DNA of 64,000 nt from Cereibacter sphaeroides (GCA_003243455.1 QFQS01000001.1:1996159-2060158), one strand, 5' to 3'. Positions 43,604 to 52,857 are shown, counted from the first letter of the stretch. A program made the numbers and translations. The notes: generated by a model from the letters alone, not told the origin.

Positions 43604-44452
43604 ATGGAACAGAATCGCGCGGCTCATGCCTTTGCCACGCTCGGCCATCCCGGCCGTCTCGCTGTGTTTCGGCTACTCATGCGCTTCGCCCCCCGTGGCG
43701 TCCGGCCGACCGAGATCGCCGCGGCACTGGCGCTGAAGCAGAACACTCTGTCGCATCATCTGGCCGATCTGACCGCCTCTGGCCTTGTGCAGGTCGAACG
43801 GCGGGGCCGGTCCTTGTTCTATTCCGCTGACCTCGACCCCACCGAAGACTTGATCGGCTACCTCGCGCTCGATGTCGGCCGCGCCCGCCCCGATCTTCTG
43901 GCCCCTCTCCTCGCTGCCCGAAAGGATACCCCCGCAATGCGCGACACAGATTTCGACGTGCTCTTCATCTGTTCGGGCAACTCCGCCCGCTCGATCTTTG
44001 CCGAAGCGCTGCTGCGCGACCTGGGCCGCGGCAAGTTCCAGGCCTTCTCGGCGGGGACCCGTCCGAATACAGAGCTGAACCCCTTCGCGCTCGAAATCCT
44101 GAAGCGCAACGGGCATGACGTATCCGCACTGCGCGCGAAGCATCTGTCGGAGTTCCAGCAGCCTGACTCTATCGTTATGGATTTCGTCTTTACCGTCTGC
44201 GATACGGCCGCTGCCGAAGAATGCCCGCCATGGCCGGGGCAGCCGATCACCGGCCACTGGGGGCTGCCTGACCCTGTCAAGGCCATCGGCACCGATGCGG
44301 AGAAAGCGTTGGTCTTCGCGCAGACCTACGGCGCCCTGAAACAACGGATCTCCGCCTTTGTGGCGCTGCCGTTCGAGTCGTTGAGCCGGATTGCGCTACA
44401 AAGCCAGGTCGACCGAATTGCACACGACTCCGCAAGAGAAGAGAAGGCATGA
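43604..44452 (+). CDS. ArsR regulator fused to LMW-phosphatase-type arsenate reductase
   Basis: The 282-aa fusion has an ArsR winged helix (about residues 5-90; LSHHLADLTASGLVQ as recognition region) and a low-molecular-weight phosphatase-type ArsC domain (about 120-260). The latter has the P-loop CSGNSARS, a second redox pair in VCDTAAAEECPPWPG and the family HWGLPDP motif. No As(III)-type Cys pair is visible in the ArsR part. The fusion may both sense arsenic and reduce arsenate, but whether both halves act is unknown. ATG 43604 has AGGA upstream; a 25-codon extension is not supported. It overlaps the GAPDH gene by 4 bases. Confidence 0.9.
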   Translation: MEQNRAAHAFATLGHPGRLAVFRLLMRFAPRGVRPTEIAAALALKQNTLSHHLADLTASGLVQVERRGRSLFYSADLDPTEDLIGYLALDVGRARPDLLAPLLAARKDTPAMRDTDFDVLFICSGNSARSIFAEALLRDLGRGKFQAFSAGTRPNTELNPFALEILKRNGHDVSALRAKHLSEFQQPDSIVMDFVFTVCDTAAAEECPPWPGQPITGHWGLPDPVKAIGTDAEKALVFAQTYGALKQRISAFVALPFESLSRIALQSQVDRIAHDSAREEKA

Positions 44453-45465
44453 TCTCCATGCCCCGCATCGCACTCAACGGTCTTGGCCGTATCGGCAAGC
44501 TTGTCCTGCGCGACCTGATCGACACCGGCATCGACGGCGAGCTCGTACTGCTGAACGATCCAGTCGGCGATGCCGAGCAACACGCGTTGCTAATGGAGTT
44601 CGACTCGGTGCATGGTCGTTGGCGGACCCCGGTTTCCGCAGAGCCGGGGGGCCTGCGCCTTGATGGCCAGACAATCCGTCTGACGCATGAGAGGTCAATC
44701 GAGGCGCTGCCGCTGGCAGAACTCGGCGTCGATCTGGTGATTGATTGCACCGGCGTCTTCAAGACTGCGGCGAAGATCGCGCCTTACTTTGCGGCAAGAG
44801 TGCGCAAGGTCGCGGTCAGTGCGCCGGTCAAGGAGGGCGGGGCACTGAACCTGGTCTATGGGGTAAACCATCACCTTTACGACGGCTCGCAGCCCCTGGT
44901 CACGGCCGCCTCCTGCACCACGAACTGCCTTGCCCCGGTAGTCAAGGTCATCCACGAAGGGATCGGCATCCGGCACGGGTCGATCACAACGATCCACGAT
45001 GTGACGAACACGCAGACCATCGTGGACCGGCCTGCCAAGGACATGCGCCGCGCGCGATCGGCTCTGCTGAACCTGATTCCGACGACGACGGGCAGTGCCA
45101 CAGCAATTACACTGATATACCCTGAGCTTGCAGGTCGGCTGAACGGCCATGCGATCCGCGTGCCCTTGCTGAACGCCTCGATCACCGATTGTGTATTCGA
45201 GGTCGAGCGTCCGACCTCGGTCGAGGAGGTCAACGCCCTTTTCCGGACCGCCGCTGAAGGGCCGCTGCAAGGAATACTCGGTTACGAGACTAGGGCGCTG
45301 GTGTCGTCGGATTTCCTGAATGATCCGCGATCCTCAATTATCGACGCGCAATCGACGATGGTGGTGAACGGCACACAGGTGAAAATCTACGCCTGGTACG
45401 ACAACGAATGGGGCTACGCCTGCCGCCTGGCTGACATCGCGCGGATGTTGGCGGGAACATTGTGA
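44449..45465 (+). CDS. ArsJ-associated glyceraldehyde-3-phosphate dehydrogenase
   Basis: The 338-aa enzyme has the NAD Rossmann start RIALNGLGRIGKLVL, the catalytic Cys in AASCTTNCLAP, the TTTGSA substrate loop and WYDNEWGYACR at the end. With arsenate in place of phosphate, this enzyme makes 1-arseno-3-phosphoglycerate, the ArsJ substrate. It belongs to the arsenic-linked GAPDH group by its position between arsR-arsC and arsJ. Start ATG 44449 overlaps the previous stop (ATGA); ATG 44458 is an alternative. The gene is intact. Confidence 0.93.
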   Translation: MISMPRIALNGLGRIGKLVLRDLIDTGIDGELVLLNDPVGDAEQHALLMEFDSVHGRWRTPVSAEPGGLRLDGQTIRLTHERSIEALPLAELGVDLVIDCTGVFKTAAKIAPYFAARVRKVAVSAPVKEGGALNLVYGVNHHLYDGSQPLVTAASCTTNCLAPVVKVIHEGIGIRHGSITTIHDVTNTQTIVDRPAKDMRRARSALLNLIPTTTGSATAITLIYPELAGRLNGHAIRVPLLNASITDCVFEVERPTSVEEVNALFRTAAEGPLQGILGYETRALVSSDFLNDPRSSIIDAQSTMVVNGTQVKIYAWYDNEWGYACRLADIARMLAGTL

Positions 45466-46721
45466 CCTACGTGACCAACCCACAAAATCCGCTGCGCGCC
45501 TATGCCGCCGTTACGGCGGCCTACTGGGCCTTCATGCTGTCGGACGGCGCCCTGCGGATGCTGGTGCTGTTGCACTTCAACAGCCTTGGCTTCACTCCGA
45601 TCCAGCTTGCCTGGCTGTTCCTGCTATATGAGGTGGCGGGGATTGTGACCAACCTTGCCGCCGGATGGCTGGCCGCGCGTTTCGGGCTGGCCGCCACGCT
45701 TTACGGCGGGCTGGGTTTGCAGGTTGTCGCGCTTGTGGCCCTAGCACAGCTCGATCCGTCCTGGACAATCCCTGCCTCGGTCACCTTCGTGATGGCTGTG
45801 CAGGGCATGTCGGGCGTGGCGAAGGACCTGGCCAAGATGTCCTCGAAATCGGCCGTCAAGGTGCTGGCGCCGAAAGAGGACGGTGGCCTGTTCCGCTGGG
45901 TGGCGCTGCTGACCGGATCGAAGAATGCGGTCAAGGGGCTGGGGTTCTTCCTCGGCGCGGCGCTTCTGGCGACGGTAGGTTTCAAGGGGGCGGTCTGGGG
46001 TATGGCGGCGGTATTGGCGATCATCCTGATTGCCGTGGTCCTGTTCCTGCCCGCAGGACTGCCGGGAAGGATGAAAGCGGAAGAAGCCTGGGGCGGTTGG
46101 AGGTCGCAGGACGCCCGAGTGAACCGGCTGTCGCTGGCCCGTCTGTTCCTTTTCGGCGCGCGCGACGTGTGGTTCGTGGTTGGTATCCCGGTCTACTTCC
46201 AGTCGGTGCTGTCGGATGGGACGGCAGAGGGACGTCGAGAGGCTTTCTTCCTGATCGGAAGTTTCCTGGCGCTCTGGATCATCGCCTACGGCTTTGTCCA
46301 GGGCATGGCACCCAGGCTGCTGGGCGGGAAGACACAACCGCTCCAGGCGATCACGCGCCACGCCATACTATGGGCCGGGCTGCTGGTGCCGATCCCCTTC
46401 ATATTGGTCCTGGCCGCATGGGTCTGGGGAGGCCCCTCGCCCGTCCTGTCGGCCATTCTTATTGGCGGGCTTCTGATCTTCGGCTTCGTTTTCGCGGTGA
46501 ACTCATCGGTGCATTCCTATCTGATCCTCGCCTTCGGCGATGAGGGGCGGATCACCCGCGATGTCGGCTTCTATTACATGGCCAATGCAACTGGGCGCCT
46601 TGTCGGCACGTTCCTTTCGGGCGCCAGCTACCAGCTCGGCGGCCTCCCCCTGTGCCTTGTCACCGCAGGCGTGATGGCGGGGCTCAGTTGGTTGGCGGCG
46701 CGGCGGCTGCGGCAGGCGTAG
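45462..46721 (+). CDS. arsJ: ArsJ organoarsenical efflux permease (MFS)
   Basis: The 419-aa, 12-TM MFS protein begins VTNPQNPLRAYAAVTAAYWA and has DGALRMLVLLHF and AKDLAKMSSKSAVKVL, which are characteristic of ArsJ. It exports 1-arseno-3-phosphoglycerate, which breaks down outside to arsenate, giving arsenate resistance without reduction. Translation starts at GTG 45462, overlapping the GAPDH stop (GTGA). The 3' end overlaps the convergent MFS gene by 38 bases. It completes an intact three-gene operon. Confidence 0.93.
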   Translation: MTYVTNPQNPLRAYAAVTAAYWAFMLSDGALRMLVLLHFNSLGFTPIQLAWLFLLYEVAGIVTNLAAGWLAARFGLAATLYGGLGLQVVALVALAQLDPSWTIPASVTFVMAVQGMSGVAKDLAKMSSKSAVKVLAPKEDGGLFRWVALLTGSKNAVKGLGFFLGAALLATVGFKGAVWGMAAVLAIILIAVVLFLPAGLPGRMKAEEAWGGWRSQDARVNRLSLARLFLFGARDVWFVVGIPVYFQSVLSDGTAEGRREAFFLIGSFLALWIIAYGFVQGMAPRLLGGKTQPLQAITRHAILWAGLLVPIPFILVLAAWVWGGPSPVLSAILIGGLLIFGFVFAVNSSVHSYLILAFGDEGRITRDVGFYYMANATGRLVGTFLSGASYQLGGLPLCLVTAGVMAGLSWLAARRLRQA

Positions 46722-47931
46722 GAGGGCGGGTCTCGCGGTGCAGATCAAGCCAGAGCCAGCCGATAACCGCGAACCCCGCCGTCGCGATCCCTATGGTCAG
46801 CCCGAGCGTTCTATCGATCCCGATGGCGGCGGTCGACCAGGCAAACAGAAACGGTGCCGAAGCGCCCAGCACGTTGCGCATAGCCGCAAGCTGTCCAAGC
46901 CGTTCGCCCAAACCGCCTGTGCCGAACAGTGAGACCGGCACCGAGCCGCGGACGATGCTCGACAGCCCGCCGCCCGTACCCATCAGAACGGCGAACGCAA
47001 GACCGAGTACGAGTCCGGACCCGGGCAGCAACAGGCAGACCATCGCCAAAGGCAGCACTGCGGCCGAGATCAGCGCCACTCCGACCGGATGCAGCCGTCT
47101 CCAAAGCGTGGCATCGACGACCCTTATCAGCACCTGCGCCGGACCCATCGCCATGGCAACTGCATAAGCCGCATCGCCCTGCCCCCTTGCCAGCAGGATC
47201 GGCACCATGTGCACCCCCATGGCCGAGATCGCCATGCCGCTCAGCGCAAAACCTATGCCGACCAGCCAGAAAGCGCGGCGCGCGGCGGCTCCTGAAATGC
47301 GGAACGAAGCATTCCGGAGCGAGCCGGTTTCAGAATCAATATCTTGACCGGGGGCTTTGCGCCGAAAGATCCACAGATGTAACGGGAAGGCGACCGCAAT
47401 GTTGAGTGCCGCAAAGATTGCATAGCTGGCACGCCAGCCCAAAGCTTCGGCCAACCATCCGGTCAGGGGCCAGAAGAGTGTCGAGGCAAAGCCTGCGATC
47501 AGCGTCAGCTTCGTGATCGCAGTTCGGGGATTGCGTGGCGCGTACCGCGCCAACACGGCGAAAGCCGCATCATAAAGGACGGTGAAGCTGACAATCTCGA
47601 TCAGGACAATCAGCGCGGCAAAGCTCCAGAACCCCGGCGCCAACGCCAGCAGCGCCAGCAGACCAGAGACTGCGGCACTTCCTGCCGCCATGACTGCCGC
47701 CGCTCCGTAACGGTCGATCCACCTTCCAAAGCTCGGGGCTGTGATCCCACCGAGCAGCAGGCCCGCTGACAGGGCACCGAACAGGGCCGATTCCGACACA
47801 CGGAAATCTGCCGCGATATACGGAGCAAGCACGGCATAGGCGTAATAGAGTGCGCCGTAGCCGATGATCTGGGTCACCCCGAGGGCGACGATCACCGGTC
47901 CGGAGTTGCGATCTGACGTGCTCAACAGCAC
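46684..47931 (-). CDS. MFS transporter linked to the Cys-tailed flavoprotein
   Basis: The 415-aa protein has about 12 TM segments, with ALGVTQIIGYGALYYAYA in the first and DRYGAAAVMAAGS after TM2, an MFS pattern. GTG 47931 follows AGAGAG and overlaps the flavoprotein stop by 10 bases, so translation is coupled. A longer frame upstream is only the shadow of the flavoprotein gene. The neighbouring flavoprotein and Cys-type ArsR suggest export of an arsenic compound, but the substrate is not known. This MFS is not ArsJ. Confidence 0.8.
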   Translation of the reverse strand: MLLSTSDRNSGPVIVALGVTQIIGYGALYYAYAVLAPYIAADFRVSESALFGALSAGLLLGGITAPSFGRWIDRYGAAAVMAAGSAAVSGLLALLALAPGFWSFAALIVLIEIVSFTVLYDAAFAVLARYAPRNPRTAITKLTLIAGFASTLFWPLTGWLAEALGWRASYAIFAALNIAVAFPLHLWIFRRKAPGQDIDSETGSLRNASFRISGAAARRAFWLVGIGFALSGMAISAMGVHMVPILLARGQGDAAYAVAMAMGPAQVLIRVVDATLWRRLHPVGVALISAAVLPLAMVCLLLPGSGLVLGLAFAVLMGTGGGLSSIVRGSVPVSLFGTGGLGERLGQLAAMRNVLGASAPFLFAWSTAAIGIDRTLGLTIGIATAGFAVIGWLWLDLHRETRPPTPAAAAAPPTN

Positions 47932-49304
47932 GATACTCTCTGCCGTTCTTGATCTGGGGCCGAACCACAGCCGCAGCCTTCCTTGCCCGACCCCTTTGCC
48001 GCTTCGTCGGCGGCGCAACAGGCACTGGCTTGATTTCGCGCCGGCCCACCGCAGCAACCTGAAGCCTCTACGGAGGCAATATCCGCAGAGCGCAGTCCCG
48101 GCCCGTTGCACACGCCGGTTTCCGGCAGCACCAACTCCACACGCGCCGCCGCCGCATGATCTCCGGCTATCGCTGCCACGATCGAACGGACCTGTTCGTA
48201 TCCCGTCGCCAGCAGGAAAGTCGGTGCGCGACCGTAGGACTTCATACCCGCGATATAGAACCCTGGCTCGGGGTGCGCGAGTTCTGCTGCGCCGTGCGGG
48301 CGAACAGTCCCGCAGGAATGCAGGTTGGGATCGATCAGCGGTGCCAGCGCCGGCGGGCATTCCAAAGCCGGATCGAGCGACACCCGCAATTCGCGAAAAA
48401 TCGACAGGTCCGGCCGGAAGCCGGTCGAAATGATCAGCTCATCTACCTCGACCCGCCGCCCATCGCTGGCGCGGATCGTCAACGGGTCCTGCCCTTCCAG
48501 CACCGCAAGCCGGAAGTCGCGCTCGATGCTGATCCGTCCCGCCACGAGAAGGCGCGAGATCTGCACCCCAATCGCTCCACGCGCGGCCAGTTGATCGGCC
48601 GCGCCACCGCCCAGACTACGACTCGGGTCGCTGGCACGGCACAGCCAGATGGGGTCGGTGCCCTCCAGGGCCGCCAGCGCAATAAGGTTGCCGACGGCAG
48701 AATACCCGCCACCCAGCACCGCAACTCGACAGCCCTCGAAACGCTGTCGCTGCCTGCCGGCGACAGCGGGCATGCCGTAGCTGATCCTCGGATGCCCGAC
48801 TTCCCCGGCAACCGGCCGCCCTGCCCCGCCCGGATTCGGTTGCGACCAGGTTCCGGTCGTGTCGATGACCGCGTCTGTTCGATGAAACTCCGGCCCTGCA
48901 TCGCCCTCAGTCTCTATGACAAACGCCGACGTCGCACGGCCGGCGTCCTTGACCTTGTCCATTCCCTCCCGGGAAACCGCGACGACCCGCCGTCCAAGCC
49001 GCAGCCAAGGGTCGAGGCTTGCGGCCAGTGGGTCGAGATACTGAGTGACCAATTCTTCGCCGTTGGGATATGCGCTAGCCTTCGGCATGGTCCAACCCAC
49101 GGCCCTCAAGCGGCGGATAGCTGCTGCATCAACGTTGAATTGCCAGTCGGAGAACATCGGGACGTGCCCCCAGTCCCGAACGGCACCGGCTACCTTTTTG
49201 CCCTGTTCCAACACGAGAGGAACCATGCCCCTCTCCAGCAGATGCGCGGCCGCAGCCAACCCGACAGGCCCAGCTCCAAGAATAGCAACAGTTGTAACGG
49301 ACAT
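47922..49304 (-). CDS. FAD/NAD(P) flavoprotein monooxygenase-like with Cys-rich tail
   Basis: The 460-aa protein has an FAD Rossmann motif at the start (AILGAGPVGLAAAAHL) and a second nucleotide-binding motif (VAVLGGGYSAVGN), as in flavin-containing monooxygenases. TGFRPD is the usual late motif. The last about 65 residues contain nine cysteines, including CCGG, ACC, CGCG and SCC. This tail may bind As(III) or metal. Related genes sit in ars clusters next to MFS permeases and are sometimes compared with ArsO, but the reaction is not established. ATG 49304 lies 49 bases downstream of the ArsR gene. The gene is intact. Confidence 0.85.
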   Translation of the reverse strand: MSVTTVAILGAGPVGLAAAAHLLERGMVPLVLEQGKKVAGAVRDWGHVPMFSDWQFNVDAAAIRRLRAVGWTMPKASAYPNGEELVTQYLDPLAASLDPWLRLGRRVVAVSREGMDKVKDAGRATSAFVIETEGDAGPEFHRTDAVIDTTGTWSQPNPGGAGRPVAGEVGHPRISYGMPAVAGRQRQRFEGCRVAVLGGGYSAVGNLIALAALEGTDPIWLCRASDPSRSLGGGAADQLAARGAIGVQISRLLVAGRISIERDFRLAVLEGQDPLTIRASDGRRVEVDELIISTGFRPDLSIFRELRVSLDPALECPPALAPLIDPNLHSCGTVRPHGAAELAHPEPGFYIAGMKSYGRAPTFLLATGYEQVRSIVAAIAGDHAAAARVELVLPETGVCNGPGLRSADIASVEASGCCGGPARNQASACCAADEAAKGSGKEGCGCGSAPDQERQRVSCC

Positions 49305-49352
49305 ATTCCTACCTTCCTTCTAGAAGAATGGAACTCCTGGGCCCGCATAGGC

Positions 49353-49661
49353 TCATGCCACCCTCGAGGAGCAGGCCTCATCCGCACAGCACTCTGCAGT
49401 CAGATCGTCGAGCAGCCCACGCATCACGACATAATTTGTCCGGCAGATCAGCGAGGTGCCGACACGTTCCTGTTGCACCAGATCGACGAGAACGAGCGTC
49501 CGGCAATGATGCGACAGTGTTGAGCCCGGGATGCCAAGCTTTTCCTGAATTTGCCCCATGCTGAGACCGCTCTCGCCAGCGCGCACCAGAAGCCGGTACA
49601 GGCGAAGACGCGTGGCGTTTCCAAGCGCTTCGAGACGAGAGGCTGTCATATTGATATCCAT
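49353..49661 (-). CDS. arsR: ArsR-family repressor with C-terminal As(III) cysteines
   Basis: The 102-aa protein has a winged-helix domain (SRLEALGNATRLRLYRLL, then PGSTLSHHCRTL as recognition helix). Near the C-terminus the cluster AECCADEACSS places two adjacent Cys and a third five positions later. This is the arsenic-binding arrangement of Acidithiobacillus-type ArsR, not the CVC motif of the E. coli protein. It should repress the flavoprotein-MFS operon and release on As(III). ATG 49661 is used; ATG 49649 and GTG 49664 are alternatives. Confidence 0.88.
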   Translation of the reverse strand: MDINMTASRLEALGNATRLRLYRLLVRAGESGLSMGQIQEKLGIPGSTLSHHCRTLVLVDLVQQERVGTSLICRTNYVVMRGLLDDLTAECCADEACSSRVA

Positions 49662-49980
49662 CACTTGAACATCTCAGTGCACTCAGTCGAAGTCAACTAT
49701 ATTTCTAGAGGTATGGAAATTCCAGCGATTGACGGTGTCAGAAGTTGGAGCGGATCCTTCTACGACATTTGCCTCTTATCGAACGCCCGTCACTGTCGTG
49801 TTGCCCGACTGCAATCGGCTGAGGCTGACGGCACAAGCGACAGCAGCCGCCCAACGCTCATCCCCATGCGGCCGTCCGGCGGCGGGTTACTGTGAACGCG
49901 CGCGGTGAAGCATCTTGGCCCGACTGCACAGCCACCCGCAATCTCGGCCCTGTATTGCCCGACATGGACGACAAGCGCCG
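49662..49980. other. Intergenic region between arsR and merR
   Basis: No supported gene was found in these 319 bases. The arsR leader (minus strand) contains TTGACT near 49692-49697 as a possible -35 box, with a weak -10. The stretch at 49790-49960 has open frames on both strands but no recognisable domain. It may be old mobile-element sequence. Confidence 0.4.
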
Positions 49981-50418
49981 CTACGCCGTCGCTTCTGCAA
50001 AATGTCGATGGTTCGTGGCGCAAAGCGAATGATTGCCCAGCACCTCGATCACCCGACAATCGGCGATCTGCCCCCCTGCGCACTGTGCGACCATGCGTTC
50101 AAGTTCGACCTTGAGGGCGGTCAGTTTTGCAAGGCGGCTTTCGACCTCGACCAACTGTGCCTTTGCGATGGCATCGGCGGCAGCGCAGGACTGGTCGGGT
50201 TTGTCCGAGAGGCTAAGAAGATCGCGGATCGCTTCCAGCGTAAAACCCAGATCGCGCGCATGACGGATGAAGGCCAGACGATCCATGGCCTTTCTGCTGT
50301 AAAGCCGCTGGTTGCCCGAACTGCGCTCTGCCTCGGGCAGCAGCCCGATCTGCTCATAGTAGCGGATGGTCGGCACCTTAACACCTGCCGACGCTCCAAG
50401 CTTTCCAATTGTCAGCAT
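49981..50418 (-). CDS. MerR-family heavy-metal regulator (CadR/ZntR/PbrR type)
   Basis: The 145-aa protein has the MerR DNA-binding start (MLTIGKLGASAGVKVPTIRY then YEQIGLLPEAER), a dimer helix and metal-site cysteines at QSCAA (the Cys79-like position), AQCAGG and ADCRVIEVLG. This suits Zn/Cd/Pb sensing. ATG 50418 has AAGGGGA upstream; a 20-codon extension is not supported. It is divergent from the P-type ATPase and shares with it the promoter at 50429-50459. Confidence 0.9.
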   Translation of the reverse strand: MLTIGKLGASAGVKVPTIRYYEQIGLLPEAERSSGNQRLYSRKAMDRLAFIRHARDLGFTLEAIRDLLSLSDKPDQSCAAADAIAKAQLVEVESRLAKLTALKVELERMVAQCAGGQIADCRVIEVLGNHSLCATNHRHFAEATA

Positions 50419-50428
50419 CAGATTCCCC

Positions 50429-50459
50429 TTGAAGCTATAGTTGCTAGAGATGTTAGTTC
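50429..50459 (+). promoter_or_regulatory. MerR-type promoter/operator for the P-type ATPase
   Basis: TTGAAG (-35, 50429-50434) is followed by the dyad CTATAGTTGCTAGAG and a -10-like TAGTTC at 50454, giving the elongated 19-base spacing used by MerR-family activators. The start of transcription would be near 50466, which favours translation from ATG 50505 rather than ATG 50469. Confidence 0.7.
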
Positions 50460-50504
50460 TCTGATTCGATGAAGGCAATTGCCCGTTCGGGTGGAAGGAC
50501 TGCT

Positions 50505-52856
50505 ATGGCACGAACAGAACCATCGGCAGAAATTGCCTGCGACTGGACCGTATCGGGTATGGATTGCGGATCCTGCGCGAACAAGATCAAGGACGCTGTG
50601 GCGCGACTGCCGGGCGTATCGGGGGTGGAGATCGGAATCATGTCCGAACGTCTGCGCCTGAACCTGGATGAAGCCAGGACCACCCGCGAGAAGGTTGAGG
50701 CGACGGTGAAGTCGCTGGGCTACGGGATCACTCCGCGTGCGACAGGGGCAAGGAAGGATTTTGTCCTCCCCGAAGCCACAAAAGGCAAACAGCACGGCGA
50801 CGAACACGACGGCCATGACCACGAAGGACATGACCATTCCGGGCACGATCACTTCAAACATGATCACTCCGGGCATGATCATTCAGGCCATAGCCATGCT
50901 CCGAAAGCCGCAAAGGGCACGGGCAGGGATGACAGCGGCCATGGAAGCCCTGGGCATGTGCATGACGACCCCGCCGACCGAGGCAAACACTGGTATCAGA
51001 CCGGCAAGGGCAAGCTCGTCATCTTCACCGCCTTTCTGCTGGGTGCGGCCTGGATTATTGAGTACTTCGCGCCGCAGTTCGGCAAGTGGGCCTTCGTCGC
51101 GGCTTGCGTGATCGGTGCTGCGCCGGTGGCGCGCCGTGGCTTCGCAGCCCTGCGCGTGGGTCAGCCGTTCACCATCGAAAGCCTGATGACCATCGCGGCC
51201 ACCGGTGCGCTGTTCATCAACGCGGCCGAAGAGGCGGCGCTGGTCGTTTTCCTGTTCGCCGTCGGCGAACTGCTTGAAGGGGTAGCGGCGGGCAAGGCGC
51301 GCGCCGGCATCCGGGCGCTGGCCAATCTTGTGCCAAAGACCGCGCTGCTGGAAATCGACGGCAAGACGCAGGAGGTGCCCGCCACCAGCCTCGCCGTCGG
51401 CCAGACAGTTCTTGTCCGGCCCGGCGACCGCATTCCTGCGGACGGTGTGATCATTGAGGGAAACAGCGGTGTCGATGACAGCCCGGTAACGGGCGAAAGC
51501 GTGCCGGTGAACAAGGGGCCGGGCGACCCAGTCTATGCCGGATCGATCAACACCGAGGCTGCGCTGCGGGTGAATGTCACCAAAGGCCCCGAGGACAACA
51601 CGATCGCCCGCATCATCCGGCTTGTGGAAGAGGCCGAAGAAGCGCGCGCGCCGACCGAACGTTTCATCGACAAGTTCAGCCGCTGGTACATGCCGGCCAT
51701 CGTCGCCGTCGCGGCGCTGGTCATGGTTGTGCCGACGCTGGCCTACGGGCAGCCCTGGGACACCTGGATTTATCGCGGGCTCGCGCTGTTGCTGATCGGC
51801 TGCCCCTGCGCGCTGGTGATCTCGGTTCCGGCCTCGATCGCCTCGGCATTGTCTTCGGGCGCGCGGCGCGGCCTTCTGATGAAGGGCGGTGCCGTGATCG
51901 AGGCGGCGTCCAAGGTCAACCGCATCGCCTTTGACAAGACCGGCACCCTGACCCACGGGCGGCCGCGCGTCACCGATGTCGTCACCTTCGGCACGACCAC
52001 CGAGGCAGAGCTTCTGGCGGTGGCGGCGGGCGTGGAAACCGGTTCCAGCCATCCGCTGGCCGTTGCTATCCTCAACAAGGCCAACGAAGCAGGCGTCGAC
52101 GTCCCGGCGTCGAAGGATGCCAAGGCGCTGATGGGCAAGGGCGTGGTCGCAACGGTCGGCGATGCCCCCGCCTGGGTCGCCTCGCCGCGCTATGCGATGG
52201 AAAATGGCGGGCTGGACGGCCTCGGCCTGCGTCAGGCAACGGTGTTTGAGGAGGACGGCAAGACCGCCGTCGCCGTATTCCGCGAGAAGACCCCGCTCGG
52301 GCTGATCGCGATGCGGGACGAACCCCGCGCCGACGCAACCGAAGCGGTGCGCCAGTTGAAGGCAATGGGCATCACGCCGGTCATCCTGACCGGCGACAAC
52401 CCGCGCACGGCGGCGGCCATCGCCGGTGGACTGGGAATGGAGTTCCAGGCCGACATGATGCCCGAGGACAAGCTGAACTTCATCCGCACCATGAACGATC
52501 AGGGCGGCGTGATGATGATTGGCGACGGGATCAACGATGCACCCGCGCTGAAACAGTCCAGCGTCGGCGTTGCGATGGGGTCGGGCACTGACGTGGCGTT
52601 GGAAACCGCCGATGCCGCGATCCTGCGCGACCGGGTGACCGACGTTCCCGCGCTGGTCCGCCTGTCGCGGGCGGCAATGGCCAACATCCGCCAGAACGTG
52701 ACCATCGCGCTTGGCCTGAAGGCGGTGTTCCTCGTGACCACAGTGCTGGGGCTGACCGGTCTATGGATCGCCATCCTGGCTGATACCGGGGCTACGGTCC
52801 TCGTGACGCTGAACGCGCTGCGCCTGTTGCGGTTCAATCCCGAGCGTGAGATCTGA
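50505..52856 (+). CDS. cadA: Zn/Cd/Pb-exporting P1B-type ATPase
   Basis: The 783-aa pump has an N-terminal heavy-metal domain with C21-x2-C24 (GMDCGSCANK) and a His/Asp-rich linker (about residues 95-165, many GHDH repeats). Further features are the TM metal site CPC in LIGCPCALVIS, the phosphorylation motif DKTGTLTHG, HP in SSHPLAV, and GDGINDAPAL. The CPC plus HMA pattern is that of CadA/ZntA-type exporters. ATG 50505 is supported by GGAAGG and by the promoter position. Divergent merR gives the regulation. The broken methyltransferase and lspA genes follow. Confidence 0.95.
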   Translation: MARTEPSAEIACDWTVSGMDCGSCANKIKDAVARLPGVSGVEIGIMSERLRLNLDEARTTREKVEATVKSLGYGITPRATGARKDFVLPEATKGKQHGDEHDGHDHEGHDHSGHDHFKHDHSGHDHSGHSHAPKAAKGTGRDDSGHGSPGHVHDDPADRGKHWYQTGKGKLVIFTAFLLGAAWIIEYFAPQFGKWAFVAACVIGAAPVARRGFAALRVGQPFTIESLMTIAATGALFINAAEEAALVVFLFAVGELLEGVAAGKARAGIRALANLVPKTALLEIDGKTQEVPATSLAVGQTVLVRPGDRIPADGVIIEGNSGVDDSPVTGESVPVNKGPGDPVYAGSINTEAALRVNVTKGPEDNTIARIIRLVEEAEEARAPTERFIDKFSRWYMPAIVAVAALVMVVPTLAYGQPWDTWIYRGLALLLIGCPCALVISVPASIASALSSGARRGLLMKGGAVIEAASKVNRIAFDKTGTLTHGRPRVTDVVTFGTTTEAELLAVAAGVETGSSHPLAVAILNKANEAGVDVPASKDAKALMGKGVVATVGDAPAWVASPRYAMENGGLDGLGLRQATVFEEDGKTAVAVFREKTPLGLIAMRDEPRADATEAVRQLKAMGITPVILTGDNPRTAAAIAGGLGMEFQADMMPEDKLNFIRTMNDQGGVMMIGDGINDAPALKQSSVGVAMGSGTDVALETADAAILRDRVTDVPALVRLSRAAMANIRQNVTIALGLKAVFLVTTVLGLTGLWIAILADTGATVLVTLNALRLLRFNPEREI

Positions 52857-52857
52857 C

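Noticed and set aside
46684..48360. A 558-aa MFS protein with a long N-terminal extension
   Set aside because: The extension is the antiparallel-frame shadow of the flavoprotein gene; GTG 47931 with AGAGAG gives a normal 415-aa MFS.
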